The notes below the pieces were generated by a model. That model ran no database searches. It was not told the origin of the DNA and worked only from the letters and a program-made list of their open reading frames with translations. Below are positions 28,375 to 36,928 of a DNA stretch of 64,000 nucleotides, in pieces. How positions within the stretch are numbered: the stretch's first letter is position 1; every line of letters starts with the position of its first letter. The position numbers and the translations under genes are program-made. Origin of the DNA: QFOX01 sp044237845 (GTDB lineage Bacteria; Pseudomonadota; Alphaproteobacteria; Rickettsiales; UBA3002); the NCBI GenBank assembly GCA_044237845.1, contig JBIIEL010000007.1:1-64000 (forward strand), read 5' to 3'.

Positions 28375-29163
28375 ATGGAAGTTTTGCAAAAACAATTCGA
28401 TGATAGAGAAAGCCTGATTACCCATGTGAAGGCGCTTGCGGCTTGGGCGGAAGGAGAGCGCAGCTATATTCAGGGCGGCAGGCAAAAAGCAGATATGAAG
28501 CTCGTCAATATCGATCCTATTGCGTATGCACGTACGCGCAATCATGGCGATGGAAAAATTACTCGACTTTCCCCCTACATTCATCACGGCATTATGAGCT
28601 TAAACGAGGTGCGTAACCACGCGCTGACAAAATGCAGCGAGCCGGTGCAGATCACCAAATTCATTCAGGAGCTGGCTTGGCGTGATTTCTGGCAGCGTAT
28701 TTTAGTGCAGCATCCGCAGTGGGCATGGGAGGATGCAGAGCCCTATAAAACAGGCTTTACCGCCCAGGATTATGCGAATGTACTGCCAGATGATATAGCG
28801 CAGGGAAAAACAGGCGTTACCTGCATTGATGCTTTCATCCATGAGCTCACGGCAACGGGTTACATCCATAACCACGCTCGTATGTACCTAGCAAGTTATC
28901 TTGTGCATTTCCGCCGTATTAAGTGGCAAATAGGCGCACGCTGGTTTTTACAGCATCTGCTGGATGGGGACCTGGCAAGTAACAATCTCTCGTGGCAATG
29001 GGTAGCGAGCACTTTCAGCCATAAGCCGTATATTTTTAACCTTGAAAACGTCGATAAATATTTCAGCAAGCAGGTCGATACTTCACCGCTTACGAATCAG
29101 ACACTTCATGCCAGCTATGAAACACTTCAGGCCAGACTATTTCCGAATGTGAGGACAGCATGA
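28375..29163 (+). CDS. Stand-alone photolyase FAD-binding domain
   Basis: The 262-residue protein contains only the C-terminal helical FAD domain of photolyases: KITRLSPYIHHGIMSLNEV, IQELAWRDFWQRI, GYIHNHARMYLASYLVHFRR and DGDLASNNLSWQWVASTFS. The last matches the flavin-contacting NNxxWQW motif that the 22-kb photolyase lacks. The alpha/beta antenna domain is absent from this polypeptide, and the following gene looks like that missing half. The ATG directly follows the preceding stop codon. Confidence 0.9.
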   Translation: MEVLQKQFDDRESLITHVKALAAWAEGERSYIQGGRQKADMKLVNIDPIAYARTRNHGDGKITRLSPYIHHGIMSLNEVRNHALTKCSEPVQITKFIQELAWRDFWQRILVQHPQWAWEDAEPYKTGFTAQDYANVLPDDIAQGKTGVTCIDAFIHELTATGYIHNHARMYLASYLVHFRRIKWQIGARWFLQHLLDGDLASNNLSWQWVASTFSHKPYIFNLENVDKYFSKQVDTSPLTNQTLHASYETLQARLFPNVRTA

Positions 29164-29588
29164 ATGTGCCTTTGATATGGCTGCACGAAGAAGCGCTGCG
29201 CATGACTCACCCCGTATTCAAGGTTGTGCCCGAAAGAACAAAAGCGATATATGTGTGGGATGATGGCTATTTTAGGCAAGCGAACTATAGCCTCAAGCGG
29301 CTTATTTTTATCTATGAAACGCTGTGTGAGCTGCCCGTCGATATCATTCACGGCAATACGCTCGATGTGATACGCGAACTTGCACCACCCACCTTATATA
29401 TTCCTGCAACGAATAATCCGCTGATTGTAAACATCATTGCTTCGCTCGAAGCGACAGTTCAAGTAAAAGTAGTTGAAGACGAAGCCTTTGTAGTCATCAA
29501 AAAGCCAAGCGAATTTCGCCGCTTTTTCCAATACTGGAACAAGGCTGAAAAAACAGCATTTCTACATAATGGTGGTGCCAATGCATGA
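29160..29588 (+). CDS. Photolyase N-terminal alpha/beta (antenna) domain-like protein
   Basis: The 142-residue protein reads PLIWLHEEALRMTHPVF, AIYVWDD, SLKRLIFIYETL, IIHGNTLDVIREL and FRRFFQYWNKAEK. The order and spacing match the N-terminal Rossmann-like domain of photolyases, up to the linker that leads into the FAD domain. It overlaps the FAD-domain gene by four bases and lies after it, the reverse of the fused order. I infer that the two products assemble into one photolyase. The N-terminal similarity is modest. Confidence 0.65.
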   Translation: MNVPLIWLHEEALRMTHPVFKVVPERTKAIYVWDDGYFRQANYSLKRLIFIYETLCELPVDIIHGNTLDVIRELAPPTLYIPATNNPLIVNIIASLEATVQVKVVEDEAFVVIKKPSEFRRFFQYWNKAEKTAFLHNGGANA

Positions 29589-31059
29589 AGCTGTACCACA
29601 TGCAGATTCATCTCAAGGCTGGAAGCTGGAAATCAGTTATTCTAAGCTACCAGAGGCGTTCTACACGTATATTGCGCCCACGCCGGTGAAAGCACCGCAG
29701 CTGGTGATTTTCAACCACGCGCTGGAAAAATCACTGGGATTATCGCTTACTGAAACCGACCCCGATGATCTGGCGCGATTATTTTCTGGCAACGCGTTGC
29801 CGCAAGGATCAACGCCCATCGCACAGGCTTATGCTGGCCATCAGTTTGGCCACTTCACGATGCTCGGCGATGGTCGGGCGCATCTAATCGGTGAAAAGGT
29901 CACGCCAAATGGAAAACGGTTTGATATTCAGCTCAAAGGCTCTGGCCAAACGCCTTACTCCCGCCGTGGCGATGGCCGTGCGGCACTTGTCCCCATGCTG
30001 CGCGAATATCTGATCAGCGAAGCGATGCATGGTCTTGGCATTCCTACCACACGCAGCCTTGCGGTGGTAGCAACGGGCGAACCCGTTTTCCGCGACACAG
30101 CGCTACAAGGCGCAATCCTCACCCGCGTCGCGGCGAGTCATATCCGCGTTGGCACGTTTGAATATGCCGCAGCACGTGAAGACCGCGAAGGGCTGAAGGC
30201 GCTTGCGGATTATGCGATAAAACGGCACTATCCTGAACTCAGCACGCATGATGCGCCTTATCTTTCATTCCTAAGCGCGGTGATAGAACGTCAGGCTAAG
30301 CTGGTGGCAAGCTGGATGCATGTGGGCTTCATCCATGGCGTGATGAATACAGATAACATGACCATAAGCGGCGAGACGATTGATTACGGTCCCTGCGCCT
30401 TCATGGATCGCTTTGCGATGGATAAAGTGTTTAGCTCCATCGACCGCAATGGGCGCTATGCGTTTGGCAATCAAGCCAGCATCGCGCAGTGGAATCTGGC
30501 ACGGTTTTCCGAAACCTTGCTGCCGCTATTACACGAAGACATGCACACTGCCGCTGACCTCGCCGAAGTGGCGATTGAGCGTTACGGAACGATCTTCAAC
30601 GAAGCATGGTTTTCAGGTATGCGCCGCAAGCTAGGGGTTTTTGGCGGGGAAGCCGAGGATCTGCCGCTTATCCAATCACTTCTCGAACGGATGCAGGAAA
30701 CAGGCGCAGATTACACCATTACCTTCCGCGACCTGATTTCAGAAGCTATACCCAGTGATGAAGCCTATCAATCACAAGCCTTTCAAGATTGGCACACACG
30801 CTGGCAGGCGCGTCTTGTCCGCAACCCGCAACCCCTGAAATCATCCCTATGCCTGATGCGGACGAATAATCCCGTCATCATCCCACGCAACCAATATGCT
30901 GAAGATGCGCTCACCGCGGCTGAACAAGGCAACCTAAAACTGTTTCATGCACTGCTCGAAGCCGTGCAACACCCGTTTGATGAAACCGAAACGAACACTG
31001 TTTTCCGAAAACCACCGCCACATAGCAATCCGAATTTTCAAACTTTTTGTGGAACATAA
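29581..31059 (+). CDS. selO: SelO/YdiU pseudokinase AMP-transferase
   Basis: The protein of about 492 residues matches SelO (UPF0061), which transfers AMP from ATP to protein Ser, Thr or Tyr and is linked to redox stress. Key segments: AYAGHQFGHFTMLGDGRAHL, QLKGSGQTPYSRRGDGRAAL, HGVMNTDNMTISGETIDYGP with the catalytic Asp and Asn residues, and RNPVIIPRNQ-like NPVIIPRNQYAEDAL near the end. E. coli SelO ends in a Cys or Sec motif. Here the tail ends FQTFCGT with a Cys. Starts at 29569 or 29581 are both possible. I give the second. Confidence 0.93.
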   Translation: MHEAVPHADSSQGWKLEISYSKLPEAFYTYIAPTPVKAPQLVIFNHALEKSLGLSLTETDPDDLARLFSGNALPQGSTPIAQAYAGHQFGHFTMLGDGRAHLIGEKVTPNGKRFDIQLKGSGQTPYSRRGDGRAALVPMLREYLISEAMHGLGIPTTRSLAVVATGEPVFRDTALQGAILTRVAASHIRVGTFEYAAAREDREGLKALADYAIKRHYPELSTHDAPYLSFLSAVIERQAKLVASWMHVGFIHGVMNTDNMTISGETIDYGPCAFMDRFAMDKVFSSIDRNGRYAFGNQASIAQWNLARFSETLLPLLHEDMHTAADLAEVAIERYGTIFNEAWFSGMRRKLGVFGGEAEDLPLIQSLLERMQETGADYTITFRDLISEAIPSDEAYQSQAFQDWHTRWQARLVRNPQPLKSSLCLMRTNNPVIIPRNQYAEDALTAAEQGNLKLFHALLEAVQHPFDETETNTVFRKPPPHSNPNFQTFCGT

Positions 31060-31206
31060 ATGCCTAAAGGAATCAAAAAAGCAAATCTTCCTACCAAAAT
31101 ATGCGCTCGTTGCGGCAGGCCGTTTAGCTGGCGAAAGAAATGGGAAAAAGTATGGAATGAGGTTAAATACTGTTCCGATAGATGTAGAAATGGCGGAGAG
31201 AAATAA
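31060..31206 (+). CDS. DUF2256 small zinc-ribbon protein
   Basis: This 48-residue protein has two Cys pairs, KICARCGRPF and YCSDRCR, within the DUF2256 pattern (LPTKICARCGRPFSWRKKW and EVKYCSDRC), indicating a zinc ribbon. The ATG immediately follows the selO stop codon (TAA-ATG). DUF2256 proteins are known from photolyase gene neighbourhoods. Its function is not established. Confidence 0.88.
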   Translation: MPKGIKKANLPTKICARCGRPFSWRKKWEKVWNEVKYCSDRCRNGGEK

Positions 31207-31217
31207 TTCTCCCCGCC
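31192..31217. terminator. Hairpin overlapping DUF2256 stop codon
   Basis: GGCGGAGAGAA (31192-31202) pairs with TTCTCCCCGCC (31207-31217) with one mismatch around a four-base loop that contains the TAA stop. It lies between convergent genes. A T tract is weak on both sides, so termination is likely but not certain. Confidence 0.5.
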
Positions 31218-31233
31218 ACTGAACATAGAGTAA

Positions 31234-31665
31234 TTATGCTGCTTTTTTGTCTTTAGCAGACGCTGGCATAATCACCGCGTCGATGGCGTGAATGTAGCCA
31301 TTGCTGCATTCAATGTCGGTTTTGATGATTTTTGCGTTTTCAATCTTTGCACCATCGGTGCTGGTAATGTGCGCTAGAGAACCCTCAACTGTTTTCCATT
31401 CTGATTTACCTGTTACTGCTTTGGCATCGGCTTTGCCGCTTACCACATGATAGGTAAGAATAGAAACCAGTTTGGCTTTATTTTCAGGCTTTAGTAGCGA
31501 TTCAACGGTTCCTGCTGGCAATGCTTTGAATGCATCGTCGGTGGGTGCGAACACGGTGAACGGGCCAGTGCCAGACAGTGTATCAACAAGTCCTGCAGCT
31601 TTTACAGCGGCAACAAGGGTTGAGAAATTTCCAGCAGCAACAGCGGTTTCAACGATATTTTTCAT
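31234..31665 (-). CDS. Fasciclin (FAS1) domain protein
   Basis: The 143-residue protein is one FAS1 domain: LVAAVKAAGLVDTLSGTGPFTVFAPTDDAF and, later, LTYHVVSGK, and NGYIHAIDAVIMP. FAS1 proteins usually mediate adhesion outside the cell, but this one begins MKNIVETAVAAG with no signal peptide, so its location is unclear. It is the only minus-strand gene in this part of the cluster. Confidence 0.9.
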   Translation of the reverse strand: MKNIVETAVAAGNFSTLVAAVKAAGLVDTLSGTGPFTVFAPTDDAFKALPAGTVESLLKPENKAKLVSILTYHVVSGKADAKAVTGKSEWKTVEGSLAHITSTDGAKIENAKIIKTDIECSNGYIHAIDAVIMPASAKDKKAA

Positions 31666-31792
31666 ATAAAGGCTCCATGAGTGGGTTGTCTGGGCGCAAG
31701 ATTTAATTTACGTTCAGCTGCAAAGAAATTTGCTAAGTTGATATGGGGTTCATTTCCTCTTATTACAATAGCTTGTCACTGAGATAAGATAA

Positions 31793-32227
31793 ATGATGGA
31801 CAATACCAATCGCTTGCTTGCAAATATTCTTACCTATAGCGGTACGCTGCCACTCATCGCGTCCGCAATATGTATCTATTTTCCCGTGAATGGCTTTGAT
31901 AGTTCGCTTATTGCCAGAACCTACGCCGCGATTATTATTTCATTTTTATGCTGTATTCATTGGGCGGTATATTTGTTCTTTGCAGAGAAATGTCCGCGCA
32001 ATTTGCTGATTACCAGTAATGTGATTGCACTGCTTGCGTGGGCTTCCTTACTGGCAACGCATCAGCACATAGCAATAGTATTACAGGCTTTGTGTTTTCT
32101 GTATTTGCTCACGCTGGACTTGAAGTTGCGAGATGCAGGGATATTACCGCAGTGGTTCTACAGTCTGCGCCGAAATGCCACTATCATTGTTGTGCTATGC
32201 CTTGCCGTTATCGCGGGGCTCTCATGA
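31793..32227 (+). CDS. DUF3429 membrane protein
   Basis: The 144-residue protein is predicted to have four or five membrane segments (for example LIASAICIYFPV, IIISFLCCIHWAVYLFF, VIALLAWASLLA, ALCFLYLLTL, TIIVVLCLAVIAGL) with DLKLRDAGILPQWFYSLR, a DUF3429 signature. Its function is unknown. The stop overlaps the ATG of the following FAD-dependent gene by four bases, suggesting a shared role. DUF3429 genes often accompany photolyases. Confidence 0.82.
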   Translation: MMDNTNRLLANILTYSGTLPLIASAICIYFPVNGFDSSLIARTYAAIIISFLCCIHWAVYLFFAEKCPRNLLITSNVIALLAWASLLATHQHIAIVLQALCFLYLLTLDLKLRDAGILPQWFYSLRRNATIIVVLCLAVIAGLS

Positions 32228-33219
32228 AAAAAAGAATCGCTATTATCGGCGCGGGCATTTCCGGCCTTACGCTGGCGCATAACCTCAAAAACCATGCCGA
32301 TGTAGTCGTGTATGAAAAAGCACGTGGCGTCGGTGGACGCATGAGCACTCGTTATGCTGATCCGTTTTATTTTGACCATGGTACACACACATTCACCTCA
32401 CGCACCAAGGCATTTCAGGCATTTCTCAAGCCCTATATGGAAAACGGCACGATTGCCGAGTGGAGCGGCAAAGTCGTTAATTTTGAAATCGGTAAGAAAA
32501 CTACCAAACGCCTATGGTTTGAGCCCCATTTGGTAGCTGCTCCGAATATGAATAGCTTGTGCAAGAAACTAGCAGAGGGGATTGATGTGCGGGTTACAGT
32601 AGAAGTTGCGCCGCTTGCACAAAAGCAATCTAGGGTATGGACGCTGCAAGATAAACAAGGCAATACGCTTGGTGAGTATGACTGGGTAATATCTACCGCA
32701 CCACCTACCCAAACGCTGGCGCTATTTCAATCTGCCCTATCAGATAATTCACCCCTTCATACGGCACGCATGCAAGGTTGCTACTCGCTAATGATTGGCT
32801 TTAACAAGCCGTGGGACAAGCAATGGATCGCAGCAAAAGTACGTGATAATCCGATCAAATGGATTTCGATTAATTCCACTAAGCCTGGCAGGAGCAAGGA
32901 AGTTACAGCCATTGTTGCCCATTCCCGCAACAATTGGGCTGATGAGCATATTGACGATAATATGGATGAGGCACAGAAATATTTGCTTGAGCAGTTTGAG
33001 GCCGTTTCAGGTATTGATTGCAGTAATGCAGATTATATCTCCACCCATCGCTGGAAATATGCGATTGTGGAGGAAACCGAAAAATCTGGTTTTTATTTTG
33101 ACTCCGACCAAGGCATTGCCGCAACTAGCGACTGGGCATCCACCTCGCGGATTGAGGAAGTGTGGTTAAATGCGGTGGGCTTGGCCAATGACACTGTAAA
33201 AGCCCTGAATCAATTGTAG
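32224..33219 (+). CDS. FAD/NAD(P)-dependent oxidoreductase, renalase-like
   Basis: The 331-residue protein begins IAIIGAGISGLTLAHNL, a dinucleotide-binding GxGxxG motif, then VYEKARGVGGRMSTRY, and ends with the flavin-binding tail EEVWLNAVGLANDTVKALNQ. The pattern fits the amine oxidase/renalase-like family of soluble flavoproteins. Substrate is unknown. It closes the photoprotection cluster. The next bases resume in what looks like a truncated receiver gene. Confidence 0.85.
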   Translation: MKKRIAIIGAGISGLTLAHNLKNHADVVVYEKARGVGGRMSTRYADPFYFDHGTHTFTSRTKAFQAFLKPYMENGTIAEWSGKVVNFEIGKKTTKRLWFEPHLVAAPNMNSLCKKLAEGIDVRVTVEVAPLAQKQSRVWTLQDKQGNTLGEYDWVISTAPPTQTLALFQSALSDNSPLHTARMQGCYSLMIGFNKPWDKQWIAAKVRDNPIKWISINSTKPGRSKEVTAIVAHSRNNWADEHIDDNMDEAQKYLLEQFEAVSGIDCSNADYISTHRWKYAIVEETEKSGFYFDSDQGIAATSDWASTSRIEEVWLNAVGLANDTVKALNQL

Positions 33220-33239
33220 CTTATACTATCTTCCAGCCA

Positions 33240-33761
33240 GTTAAAAACCAACTACGCAGAATTTATGCCACGAGTGTACGTCGTGCCGAGGCCGCCATTC
33301 AGCTGGAGCAAAAACGCCAGGCGATTTTAAATAGCGGCGCCCATGCCGCACTGCGCGATATTTCTGCACGCCGCAATGGGCGCGAGAAAGCCGAGATCAT
33401 GCTGATCGAGGACGATGCTTTTTCGCGCAAGCTGGTCGAGAATGTGGTGGGCAAACAGTATGAAATCACCAGTCTCGCCACCGCCGACCAGGCGCTCAAC
33501 ACCTATGCGCGCACCGCACCAAACTTACTGTTTCTTGACATCGATCTCCCCGATGTCACGGGCCACGAACTGCTGGCAAAAATCATGGCGCTTGATCCCG
33601 AGGCGCATGTGGTGATGCTGAGCGGCAATGCCGACCGCGAGAATATCTCGAAGGCACTCGGCATTGGCGCCAAAGGGTTCGTGGCCAAACCCTTCACCCG
33701 TGACAAGCTGTTTCAATATATCAGCCGCTGCCCCACCATCACTTCCACTGTACAACTTTAG
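33240..33761 (+). pseudogene. Response-regulator receiver protein, 5'-truncated
   Basis: The receiver domain is intact: IMLIEDDAFSRK, LLFLDIDLPDVTGHELL with the phospho-acceptor Asp, VVMLSGNA and GFVAKPFTRDKL. The first possible start (33399) falls inside the first beta strand and has no convincing ribosome site. In-frame sequence back to about 33240 is coding-like (Ala/Arg/Glu-rich) but has no start codon. The gene after it encodes a similar receiver with a longer N-terminal domain. I infer that the 5' part was lost where the photoprotection cluster joins. A functional single-domain regulator from 33399 remains possible. Confidence 0.6.
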
Positions 33762-33768
33762 GATGACT

Positions 33769-34593
33769 ATGCGCCTTCATGACAAAAGCTCCAGCCATTA
33801 TATTCAGGCACTCGCGGGAGCAATTCACCAAGACCCTTCCAGCCTTGATAGTTGGTGGTGTCTTCATATTTATGGGGCGGAAATTAATCCGTGCACTCTC
33901 ATTGAAGTCAAAGAAAACAATAAAAATCTGGGCTGTGATATCGTGCATTGTCCGGATGGTGATCTGTTACTGGTCAGTCAGGAACTCAGCGAAGACGCTT
34001 TGCATTGTATCGCTAATGATCTGGTTGGTCACGGCAACGCAGAGTTGACGCTCTACCATTTGTTCAAAGACTGGCGCGCGATTCGCAATCTTCTGTCGAG
34101 CAAATGCAGAACTATGCCAAATCTTTCTGCTGAAGCACCCGAAGCTGAAGCCTTTACCGATCTGGATTACATGCGCGAAGGATTCACGGAAATGAAGGCC
34201 GCGCGTCGCTTGCGCTTCCCGCAGCATGTGATGATTGTAGAAGACGATCCACTTACCCGCCGCCTGCTCACCAACGCCTTTCGCGACGATTACGCGCTGA
34301 TTACCGCTGAGACGGCTCATGCGGCTGTCATGGAATATCTGATTTATACGCCGGATATTGTGTTCCTTGATATTGGTCTGCCGGATGCTAGCGGGTTTGC
34401 CGTGTTGCAGAAACTGGTAGCAATTGACCCGGATGCCTATATCGTCATTTTCAGCGGCAACAGCTATCTTGATAATGTGACCAAAGCGCTTAACAATGGC
34501 GCGGCGGGATTCATCGCAAAACCTTTCCAGCGGACACGCCTGATGCATTACATCGAAGACAGCGTCCTCCATCATGGAAAAGCCTGTGGTTAA
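33769..34593 (+). CDS. Response regulator with novel N-terminal domain
   Basis: The 274-residue protein has an N-terminal domain of about 130 residues (HYIQALAGAIHQDP, GCDIVHCPDGDLLLVSQELS, LTLYHLFKDWRAIRNLL) that I do not recognise. A C-terminal receiver follows, with MIVEDDPLTRRLL, DIVFLDIGLPDASG and AAGFIAKPF. There is no DNA-binding output domain, so it probably signals through protein contacts. I chose the ATG at 33769 because AGGATGACT gives correct spacing. It overlaps the start of the hybrid kinase gene by 20 bases, which suggests they form one pathway. Confidence 0.82.
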   Translation: MRLHDKSSSHYIQALAGAIHQDPSSLDSWWCLHIYGAEINPCTLIEVKENNKNLGCDIVHCPDGDLLLVSQELSEDALHCIANDLVGHGNAELTLYHLFKDWRAIRNLLSSKCRTMPNLSAEAPEAEAFTDLDYMREGFTEMKAARRLRFPQHVMIVEDDPLTRRLLTNAFRDDYALITAETAHAAVMEYLIYTPDIVFLDIGLPDASGFAVLQKLVAIDPDAYIVIFSGNSYLDNVTKALNNGAAGFIAKPFQRTRLMHYIEDSVLHHGKACG

Positions 34594-36928
34594 AAAACAT
34601 TCTATACTGCGTGAGGCGATCAGAATCCGGCGGATGTTTTTTGCCGCTGCCGCCCTGATGGCTATCATTATTTTCCTCGATAAACTGCATCCATCACCCT
34701 TTATTGTATTTATTGGTGCCGTTTTTTCTCTCGGCGGGTTGTGGTTCTACGTGATTCGCCCCACCCTTGCGCAAATAGCCGAGAACATACAATTGATGCA
34801 ACTGCAGCAGGCCGTCGCCATCGCAGCAAACGAGGCCGACACAATTCAGGAAGGTTTACAGGCCGGAATCGAGAGCATCTGCGCCTATACGGGCTGGTCG
34901 GTGGGGCACGCCTTCGCCTATTCAGAGGATAAAAAAGCGCTCGTCAGCGCGGATGTCTGGCATGTGCGCGGTAAGGGAAATTACGATGCTTTCAGGAAGG
35001 CGTCGGAAGCGCTGGTGCTGAAATCTGGCGAGGAAATGATCGGCGAAGTCTATGCCGATACTACGCCGATGTGGATTCTCGACGTGCAGAAATCTTCTGC
35101 CTATTGCCGCAAAGAAATCGCCGCTTCTTGCGGCATCAAAGCGGCCTTTGCCTTCCCGGTGATGGTCGGTCGCCGAGCGCTCGGGGTGCTTGAGTTCTAT
35201 AGCCCGAGTAGCACCATTCCGAGCGAAGAACTGCTTGGCCTGATGGCAAGTATTGGAAACCAGCTCGGACAAGTATTCGAGCGCGCACAGTTTCTTGCGA
35301 AGATGCAAGAGACCATGACACAGCTTAAACGCGCCAACCTAAAATCCGAGGCCGCAGCGCGCGACCTTTCCTCCAGCCTCGAGAAAGCAGAGAAGGCGAA
35401 TAAGGCTAAAAGCGACTTCCTTGCAAACATGAGCCACGAGCTACGCACACCGATGAACGGGGTGCTCGGCATGGCACATCTACTCGGCGACACCCCGCTC
35501 GATACCGAGCAGCGCGAACTGGTATCAACCATCAACGGCTCTGCCGAAAACCTGCTGATGCTACTCAACGATATTCTCGACTTCTCCAAAATCGAGGCGG
35601 ATGCGCTGCAACTGGAGAATCTTGCATTTGATTTGCACGGCGCTTTTGGTGGCGTGGTGAACCTGCTGCATCCGCAAGCCGATAAAAAAGCTATCGCACT
35701 CACCGTGCATATCGACCCACATGTGCCGAGCCATGTATGGGGCGACCCGGGGCGCACCCGTCAGATCATCACCAACCTCGTGGGCAACGCCATCAAGTTC
35801 ACGGACAAAGGCCATGTGCGTCTTACGGCTGAGCTGCAACAGCAACCTTCTAACACCATGATTTACGTGCGTGTCGAGGATACCGGCATGGGCATTCCCG
35901 CGCTTAAACTAGGCGAGATTTTTGATAAATTCACGCAGGCCGACGCCTCGATCACCCGCAAATTTGGCGGCACAGGGCTGGGGCTTGCCATCACCAAGCA
36001 GTTAGTAGCACTGATGGGTGGGCAAATCGGTGTTGAGAGTGTCGAAGGCAAAGGCTCCACCTTCTGGTTTGCCATTCCGTGCAAGCCTGCGGATGCCAGC
36101 GACATGGCCTCCCACAGTGCACAGCGCAGCATCCGCTGCCAGGCAGCAGAGCATTTGCTGCCGATTGCTAAGGCTAAAGTGCTCCTAGTGGAGGACTATC
36201 CGGTCAATCAGGTGTTTGCCCAAAAGCTGCTACGCAAGTTTGGCTTCGTGCATATCGACCTTGCCGAAAATGGCCTTGAGGCATTGGAAAAATATCAGCG
36301 CAATCGCTACGATATCATCTTCATGGATTGCCAGATGCCAGAGCTCGATGGCTACCAAACCACCGAGCGCCTGCGCACCCTCGAAGCCGGAACCGACCGC
36401 CATACGCCGATTGTGGCGATGACCGCCAACGCGATGGTGGGCGACCGCGAGAAATGCCTCAAGGCTGGTATGGATGATTATATCAGCAAGCCCCTGCGGG
36501 CAGAACATCTTAGAACCGCCATCAGCCACTGGTTTGAACTGGAAGCCGCGAAAGCACAGATTGTCGCGCCCACCGCCGCAGCGAAAACGCCGAGCCTCGA
36601 GGCACCGGTCGATCTCGAACAGTTGCGCATGTTCACCGATGGTGACCTAGCGGAAGAAAAAGCCCTCGCTGAATTATTTCTCGCACAAGCGCACGAATTA
36701 CTGGTGATTCTCGGCAACAGCAAAGGAGCCGCCGCGCACGACGCATGGAAATCCGCTGCGCACCGCTTCAAGGGTTCGGCAGGAAATCTCGGTGCGAATC
36801 ACCTGCATCATCTGTGCAAACAGGCCGAAGCGAGCCATCCTGCGAATGAAACCATAAAAGGAGAAATGCTCGCCGACATTGAGACCGAAGTCACCCGCGT
36901 CGCCCAGTTTTTTATGACAACCGTATAA
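34574..36928 (+). CDS. Hybrid sensor histidine kinase (GAF-HisKA-HATPase-REC-Hpt)
   Basis: The 784-residue membrane kinase has two N-terminal membrane segments (21-35 and 42-60), a GAF domain (about 80-235), a coiled coil, HisKA with the phospho-acceptor H288 in SHELRTPMNG, an HATPase domain with DTGMGIP and GGTGLGLAI, a receiver (about 535-655; FMDCQMPELDGY), and a C-terminal Hpt domain with AAHRFKGSAGNLGA. A full phosphorelay is therefore encoded in one chain, and the adjacent receiver proteins are likely targets. The input signal is unknown. Confidence 0.93.
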   Translation: MEKPVVKKHSILREAIRIRRMFFAAAALMAIIIFLDKLHPSPFIVFIGAVFSLGGLWFYVIRPTLAQIAENIQLMQLQQAVAIAANEADTIQEGLQAGIESICAYTGWSVGHAFAYSEDKKALVSADVWHVRGKGNYDAFRKASEALVLKSGEEMIGEVYADTTPMWILDVQKSSAYCRKEIAASCGIKAAFAFPVMVGRRALGVLEFYSPSSTIPSEELLGLMASIGNQLGQVFERAQFLAKMQETMTQLKRANLKSEAAARDLSSSLEKAEKANKAKSDFLANMSHELRTPMNGVLGMAHLLGDTPLDTEQRELVSTINGSAENLLMLLNDILDFSKIEADALQLENLAFDLHGAFGGVVNLLHPQADKKAIALTVHIDPHVPSHVWGDPGRTRQIITNLVGNAIKFTDKGHVRLTAELQQQPSNTMIYVRVEDTGMGIPALKLGEIFDKFTQADASITRKFGGTGLGLAITKQLVALMGGQIGVESVEGKGSTFWFAIPCKPADASDMASHSAQRSIRCQAAEHLLPIAKAKVLLVEDYPVNQVFAQKLLRKFGFVHIDLAENGLEALEKYQRNRYDIIFMDCQMPELDGYQTTERLRTLEAGTDRHTPIVAMTANAMVGDREKCLKAGMDDYISKPLRAEHLRTAISHWFELEAAKAQIVAPTAAAKTPSLEAPVDLEQLRMFTDGDLAEEKALAELFLAQAHELLVILGNSKGAAAHDAWKSAAHRFKGSAGNLGANHLHHLCKQAEASHPANETIKGEMLADIETEVTRVAQFFMTTV

